Assembly (NCBI GenBank): GCA_031290005.1
Contig: JAITOJ010000093.1
Location: forward strand, 1 to 19,346
Length of the DNA: 19,346 nt
Source: Treponema sp.
GTDB taxonomy: Bacteria; Spirochaetota; Spirochaetia; Treponematales; Treponemataceae
Direction: 5' to 3'
The notes below the pieces were generated by a model. That model made no database searches, was not told where the DNA came from, and saw only the letters and a program-made list of their open reading frames with translations. Shown one piece after another: positions 15,824 through 19,346 of the stretch (the stretch's first letter is position 1; every line of letters begins with the position of its first letter). The translations under genes and the position numbers were made by a program.

Positions 15824-17356
15824 TCACCAGGCCATATTGATGCCCACCGGAATGGAGAAAGCCACCTGGTGGTCTGTGGTTTCATACGCTTCGCCGGGCA
15901 TCTTCATGGAATCAACAAAATATTCCTTTGACTGCCCGGTCAAATCCTTGGAGCGTTTTGTTATCAAATCCTGAAAACGCAGCCCCGCGAACGCGGACGT
16001 GCCGCCTGAAAAGTAATATTTCACTTGCAGGTCGAGTTTCAGTTCGTCCCTGGTGAATGTGTATTGCTGCTCAATAATCCGCGACGTCGCTTCATCTATG
16101 CGGAGCAGGTTCCTTCCATAAAACGCGAGCATTAATTTCCGTCCATTAATCTTTGCCATGTCCCATTCAGCGCCCAGACCGTTCCACAGGAAGATATGCT
16201 GAACTTCCGCGTAATTTTTGCCGTCCGAACGATAGTTGTAGTTAAGCGTCCACGCCGCGCCCGCCGCGTCAAACACGCTGTAGTTTTTATCTTTATATAT
16301 GCTCAAGTTATTATCTGTTCTGACTCTGAGTTTTCCGTCCAGAAGCCCGTTATAGCGCGCGTTAATGTTCACGCCGTGTTTCCAGATGAGCGGGAAGGTC
16401 GTTTCAAGATTGCCCGCGGCGCTATAATACTCGTCCAGATATTTGGTGACATTGGCGGAATAACCCAGGGTCACCCCCAAATCCTTGATTGGCGTCACCG
16501 TGCCAAAAACGCCGCCCCGGTGAATCCACCGCTCCGCGTCCGCGGAAGTGGCCGCGATAGACCCGCCGGTATCCCAGCCGTATTTACTTGCCGCCTGGTC
16601 ATATTCCACGATATACGAGACGTTTACTTTGGCGAAATCCCCCGCCTTATAGCCCGCCCTGCCGCCGAATTGGTAACTCAGGTCTTCCGTATCCCCATAT
16701 TCGTTCACCGTGCCGGCCCGGGGCGTCTGGGTCTTCTGGGGCGTCGCGGTATATTCGCTCGCCGCCAGGTCAAGGGTGATTCCTTTGTAAAAGCCTGAAA
16801 GGCCGATTCCGTTCCCCAGAGTGATGTTGTCTGGGTTTTCGTGTACCTGCCAGTCTTTGACAGTGGTTCCCCCGGTATATATCCTGAGCCCCGGGTCGGC
16901 CCCAAGGGAATCCGCGTAGGTGAAGTCATTGTCATTGCCCGCAATGATTTTAAGATAGGCGTCTTCGAGGCCGAACTTTACCCAGCCCTGCACGGCTCCG
17001 AAATTCGTGATATTCGACTTTTTGAAGGTGTATTTTCCGCCGTACCAGGCTGACTGATAACCCATGGATATATTGGAGTCATCGCCCACCCAGTCCAGGT
17101 TTGAGAATGGAAGTGAAATAGCTTGCGTGTCTTGATTGGTTGCCGTTTTGCGCTGCGGCGAATGCCCGTAGGTGGTTTTATCCAGCCGGAACGCGTCGGC
17201 GTATAAGGCCAGATTGAAAGTGAAACCGGGTTTTACACCCGGCCCCGCCCCCGTTTCCGTGTTTTCCCCACCCAATCCGTCCCCCCCCCCCCCCCCCCCC
17301 CCCCGGACGAGGACTAGGCACATGCTAAGAAGAAACACTTTCCCTATCTGTTTCAT
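15824..17356 (-). CDS. Outer-membrane beta-barrel protein (Treponema porin-like), with poly-G phase tract
   Basis: 510 residues from ATG 17356 (AAGGAGAG just upstream). A short signal-like stretch (MKQIGKVFLLSMCLVLV) runs into seven glycines encoded by the poly-G tract. After about residue 45 the protein is built of alternating amphipathic strands rich in Tyr, Trp, Gly and Asn with frequent turns (e.g. 'YQSAWYGGKYTF', 'LDLQVKYYFSGG', 'HQVAFSIPVGINMAW'). It ends in Trp, as outer-membrane barrels often do. No defined family can be named by eye; it is most like the large spirochaete porin/beta-barrel proteins. Being the first gene of the surface operon, it likely admits the oligosaccharides made by the GH18 enzyme. 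The unusual signal region, with its hydrophobic core cut short by Arg and Gly, suggests that tract length may affect export as well as frame. Confidence 0.72.
   Translation of the reverse strand: MKQIGKVFLLSMCLVLVRGGGGGGGDGLGGENTETGAGPGVKPGFTFNLALYADAFRLDKTTYGHSPQRKTATNQDTQAISLPFSNLDWVGDDSNISMGYQSAWYGGKYTFKKSNITNFGAVQGWVKFGLEDAYLKIIAGNDNDFTYADSLGADPGLRIYTGGTTVKDWQVHENPDNITLGNGIGLSGFYKGITLDLAASEYTATPQKTQTPRAGTVNEYGDTEDLSYQFGGRAGYKAGDFAKVNVSYIVEYDQAASKYGWDTGGSIAATSADAERWIHRGGVFGTVTPIKDLGVTLGYSANVTKYLDEYYSAAGNLETTFPLIWKHGVNINARYNGLLDGKLRVRTDNNLSIYKDKNYSVFDAAGAAWTLNYNYRSDGKNYAEVQHIFLWNGLGAEWDMAKINGRKLMLAFYGRNLLRIDEATSRIIEQQYTFTRDELKLDLQVKYYFSGGTSAFAGLRFQDLITKRSKDLTGQSKEYFVDSMKMPGEAYETTDHQVAFSIPVGINMAW
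17281..17304 (-). repeat. Poly-G/poly-C homopolymer of 24 bp within the barrel gene (phase-variation tract)
   Basis: Twenty-four consecutive C on the plus strand give G24 on the coding strand, covering codons 18-26 of the barrel gene (Arg-Gly7-Asp). At this length the long downstream frame is open. By direct translation, gain of one G would lead to TAA at 17233-17235 and loss of one to TAA at 17178-17180, so two of three frames are off. Poly-G tracts are known slippage switches in treponemes. The exact count is also the kind of value that sequencing gets wrong. Confidence 0.85.
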
Positions 17357-17404
17357 TTTCTCTCCTTTTACTTCATTCCAGGAGATTACTTCCCGGAAAC
17401 ATTC

Positions 17405-17433
17405 ATTATTACACGGTTATTCCCGGTTGTCAA
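17405..17433 (-). promoter_or_regulatory. Sigma70-type promoter for the surface operon
   Basis: On the minus strand, TTGACA (-35, 17428-17433) and AATAAT (-10, 17405-17410) are separated by 17 bp; TAATAA at 16 bp is an overlapping alternative. The start would fall near 17398, about 40 nt before the barrel-gene ATG at 17356. A direct repeat TTCCCGG occurs at 17390-17396 and 17420-17426, 30 bp apart (about three helical turns), flanking the -10. This is a possible but unproven regulator site. Confidence 0.65.
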
Positions 17434-17449
17434 GGGAAAAAACTTGACA
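17428..17449. promoter_or_regulatory. Inverted repeat in the divergent intergenic region (possible operator)
   Basis: TGTCAAG (17428-17434) and CTTGACA (17443-17449) are perfect inverted copies with an 8-bp A-rich centre. The left arm includes the -35 of the barrel-gene promoter and the right arm is a TTGACA facing the CBS gene. It may be a dyad operator, or simply two divergent -35 boxes; the right-hand TTGACA has no good -10 at normal spacing. Confidence 0.35.
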
Positions 17450-17514
17450 TGTGGAAAAAATTGAAAAAATTGATTTGTCCCGCACAGCCGCTTTCCTAAA
17501 GCGAGGCTTTTTGC

Positions 17515-17520
17515 TATACT
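17515..17520 (+). promoter_or_regulatory. Putative -10 box for the CBS-HATPase gene
   Basis: TATACT (five of six matches to TATAAT) ends 9 bp before the ATG at 17530. The -35 region at 17492-17497 (TTTCCT) is weak. If used, the transcript would begin at or within a few bases of the ATG, giving a leaderless or nearly leaderless message. This fits the absence of any Shine-Dalgarno before 17530. Confidence 0.4.
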
Positions 17521-17529
17521 TTCCATTAT

Positions 17530-18498
17530 ATGGAAACAATACCTCTGAACACGGAAATGCCCTCCGATGCGGTGAATGAACTGCTGTTCAAGCTCAAGGT
17601 GCGGGACGTGATGACCGCCCCCATAACCACCGCGTCCCCGGAGGATTCAATGCGGGCGCTGCAAATCCTGATGAAGACCGGAAACTTCACCGGCGTGCCC
17701 ATCGCGAAGGACGGCAGGCTGCTGGGCATGGTCTCCATGCAGGACGTGATTAACGCCTTTGACGGCGGCTGGATTGACGAAAGCGCGGAAAGACATATGA
17801 CCCGCAGCGTGATTGTCCTGCAAGACTCCATGCCCGTGTCCTTCTGCGTCACCTACTTCAACAAATACCATTTTGGCCGTTTTCCCGTGCTGGACGCGGA
17901 TATGCGCCTGGTGGGCATCGTCACCCAGTACGATGTGATTACCGCCCTGCTGGAAGCCATGAACGTGGAGCTGGAAAAACTGGAAAAGGCGGCCCACGAA
18001 AAGGAGAAGCAAAAGGCGAAAAGCGCGGAGCCGGCTCCCGGCCAGGCGCAGGTCATCGAATTCAAGACCGAAAGTTTCAACTTCGACACCGCCGGCAAGG
18101 CGTCCACGGAAATCAAGAAGATACTCAAAGCCCGGAACATTGATCCCGCCCTGACCCGCCGGGTGGGCATCGCCAGCTACGAGCTGGAAATAAACCAAGT
18201 GGTGCACTCCAGCGGCGGGGTGATGCGCTATTTCCTGGAGCCCGATAAACTGGTCATCGAAGCCCTGGATACCGGGCCGGGCATCGCCGATGTGGCCAAG
18301 GCCCTGACCCAGGGATTTTCCACCGCCACCGAGCGGGTGCGCGCCCTGGGATTCGGCGCGGGCATGGGGCTTCCCAACATTATCCGCGTGTCCGATGACT
18401 TTGACATCCAGTCCAAACTGGGGGAAGGCACGGTGGTGCATTCGGTGTTCTACCTGGACGGCAGGGGCAAGAGAAACGACAAGGAGGCGGCGGTATGA
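17530..18498 (+). CDS. CBS-domain pair fused to a HATPase (anti-sigma/kinase-like) domain
   Basis: 322 residues. Two CBS motifs (about 22-75 and 87-143; 'VRDVMTAPITTASPEDSM', 'RFPVLDADMRLVGIVTQYDV') form a likely adenine-nucleotide sensor. A charged Glu/Lys helix (about 145-167) links them to a GHKL/HATPase domain (about 180-312) with N-box ELEINQVVHS, DTGPGI at 247-252 and GFGAGMGLPN at 274-283. The fold is that of RsbW/SpoIIAB-like serine kinases or single-domain ATPases. CBS-HATPase, DRTGG and PHP genes in this order recur beside [FeFe]-hydrogenase operons in Clostridia, Thermotogae and spirochaetes, so a regulatory or maturation role there is inferred. M10 (17557) is an alternative start. 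The stop overlaps the next ATG by 4 bp (ATGA). Confidence 0.85.
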   Translation: METIPLNTEMPSDAVNELLFKLKVRDVMTAPITTASPEDSMRALQILMKTGNFTGVPIAKDGRLLGMVSMQDVINAFDGGWIDESAERHMTRSVIVLQDSMPVSFCVTYFNKYHFGRFPVLDADMRLVGIVTQYDVITALLEAMNVELEKLEKAAHEKEKQKAKSAEPAPGQAQVIEFKTESFNFDTAGKASTEIKKILKARNIDPALTRRVGIASYELEINQVVHSSGGVMRYFLEPDKLVIEALDTGPGIADVAKALTQGFSTATERVRALGFGAGMGLPNIIRVSDDFDIQSKLGEGTVVHSVFYLDGRGKRNDKEAAV

Positions 18499-18827
18499 CC
18501 GTAGGCGAAATGGCAAAAGCCCTGGGGCTTTCGGCAGTGTATCTGGCGGACGAAGCGCGCCCGGTTCCCGCGGCGTACACCTCGGACTTGCTGAGCGACG
18601 CCATGGGCAACGCTCCGGACGAAGCGGCGCTCATCACCATTCAGGCCCACAAAAACACCGTGGCCGTGGCCACCCTCAAGGACAGCCCGGCGATTATCCT
18701 GTGCAACGACCGCCCTGTCCCGGACGACATGGTGGAAGCGGTGAAGTCCGAGGGCATCTCCCTGTTTGTGACCGGCGACAATCAGTTTACCGTGAGCGGC
18801 AAACTGTACCCCCTGTTCGGCCGGTAA
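18495..18827 (+). CDS. DRTGG-domain-like small protein
   Basis: 110 residues. The start 'MTVGEMAKALGLSAVY', the central 'TVAVATLKDSPAIILCNDRP' and the late 'ISLFVTGDNQFTVSGKLYPL' match stand-alone DRTGG-type domains, which also occur in phosphotransacetylase and HPr kinase relatives. The molecular function is unknown; binding of a small ligand or nucleotide is a guess from the domain. A GGAGG site lies 7-11 nt before the ATG within the end of the CBS-HATPase gene, and the two genes overlap by 4 bp, so they are co-translated. The length is normal for the single-domain form found near hydrogenase genes. Confidence 0.75.
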   Translation: MTVGEMAKALGLSAVYLADEARPVPAAYTSDLLSDAMGNAPDEAALITIQAHKNTVAVATLKDSPAIILCNDRPVPDDMVEAVKSEGISLFVTGDNQFTVSGKLYPLFGR

Positions 18828-18840
18828 TCCGCGGTTCCCC

Positions 18841-19346
18841 ATGGTCATCCGCGCGGACTTTCACCTCCATTCCTGCCTGTCCCCCTGCGGTTCCCTGGAT
18901 ATGTCCCCTTCGGCGATTGCCTCGGAGCTCTCCCGCAAAGGCGTCGGCCTGGCCGCCCTGACCGACCACAATTCGTCCCTGAACTGCCCGGCGTTCAAGG
19001 CGGCCTGCGCGCGGCACGGCGTTATTCCCCTGTTCGGCATGGAAGCCCAGTCCGCCGAGGAAGTCCACGTGCTCTGCCTGTTCGCGGGCCTGGAAACCGC
19101 CCTGGCATTCGGCGAGGAAATCTATGCCCAGCTTCCGCCGGTGCGGAACGTGCCGGAAAAGATGGGCGACCAGGTGTACGTCAACGAGGATGACGAAATC
19201 ATCGGCGAGGTGGAGAACTTTCTGGTGATTTCCGCCCAATACGATGTGAACGAGCTTGCCCGGCGGGTGCACAGCCTGGGCGGCCTGGTGATTCCCGCCC
19301 ACGCGGACCGTTCGGCTTTTTCCCTGACCAGCCAGTTCGGTTATGT
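18841..19346 (+). CDS. PHP-domain metal-dependent phosphoesterase (3' partial)
   Basis: The frame is open from ATG 18841 to the window edge, giving about 168 residues without a stop. DFHLHSCLSPCG (H8, H10), LAALTDHNS (D43-H44), 'GMEAQSAEEVHVLCLF' (Glu and His) and 'VIPAHADRS' form the successive metal-binding motifs of the PHP (polymerase and histidinol phosphatase) superfamily. The enzymes are usually phosphoesterases with two or three metal ions. It starts 13 nt after the DRTGG gene with no strong Shine-Dalgarno, so it is probably translated by coupling. In hydrogenase-linked clusters this PHP gene is typically followed by a histidine-kinase-like protein and NuoE/HydA-type subunits; these would lie outside the window. 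Confidence 0.88.
   Translation, partial: MVIRADFHLHSCLSPCGSLDMSPSAIASELSRKGVGLAALTDHNSSLNCPAFKAACARHGVIPLFGMEAQSAEEVHVLCLFAGLETALAFGEEIYAQLPPVRNVPEKMGDQVYVNEDDEIIGEVENFLVISAQYDVNELARRVHSLGGLVIPAHADRSAFSLTSQFGY

Noticed and set aside
17303..17356. Lipobox (LSMC) in the barrel protein
   Set aside because: Met before Cys is a poor lipobox, the hydrophobic stretch before it is too short, and the mature part looks like an integral barrel rather than a lipoprotein.
17498..17510. AAAGC-GAG-GCTTT mini-hairpin before the CBS gene as a terminator
   Set aside because: The stem is only 5 bp, the T run is short, and it lies within the likely promoter region of the CBS gene with no plus-strand gene upstream to terminate.
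17647..18516. 289-codon minus-strand frame over the CBS-HATPase gene
   Set aside because: Its His/Val/Gly-rich composition is typical of an antisense shadow; the plus strand has CBS and HATPase motifs.

Overview
The window looks like part of a spirochaete chromosome, most likely a gut or termite-associated Treponema. The support is the lipoprotein signal peptides with loose lipoboxes, BspA-type leucine-rich and collagen-like surface lipoproteins, an outer-membrane barrel ending in Trp, and a long poly-G tract inside a surface-protein gene (a device known from Treponema tpr genes). The genus assignment is inference. No rRNA, tRNA, CRISPR array or transposase is visible.

Layout. (1) Positions 1-1007, plus strand: the 3' end of gatA (amidotransferase subunit A), overlapped by a DUF5131 (Gp37/Gp68-type) three-cysteine protein. 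(2) Positions 972-8978, minus strand: a tightly packed operon read leftwards, GH29 alpha-L-fucosidase > GH42 beta-galactosidase > GH38 alpha-mannosidase > GH20 beta-N-acetylhexosaminidase. It has a very good sigma70-type promoter at 9005-9033. None of the four enzymes has a signal peptide. (3) Positions 9093-17356, minus strand: a cell-surface operon, also read leftwards, beta-barrel outer-membrane protein > GH18-like lipoprotein with a destroyed active site > large collagen/LRR lipoprotein > GH18 endo-beta-N-acetylglucosaminidase-like lipoprotein with three Ig-like (Big_2) domains. A perfect hairpin ends it at 9053-9078. (4) Positions 17530-19346, plus strand, divergent: CBS-HATPase, DRTGG-type and PHP-domain proteins. 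This trio is commonly seen next to [FeFe]-hydrogenase genes; the PHP gene runs off the window.

How the genes fit together (inference from families and layout): regions 2 and 3 look like one glycoprotein N-glycan utilisation locus built without SusC/SusD. The surface GH18 would release the glycan from protein, the inactive GH18 relative and the LRR/collagen lipoprotein would bind glycan or host surface, and the barrel would let oligosaccharides through the outer membrane. The four cytoplasmic exo-enzymes would then remove fucose, galactose, mannose and GlcNAc. No inner-membrane transporter is present in the window.

Most striking details: a run of 24 G (coding strand) at codons 18-26 of the barrel gene. 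Either alternative frame hits a stop soon after it, so the whole surface operon may be phase-variable. In addition, the second GH18 carries N-G-V-E-F-N-D-Q where active relatives carry an Asp/Glu catalytic pair.
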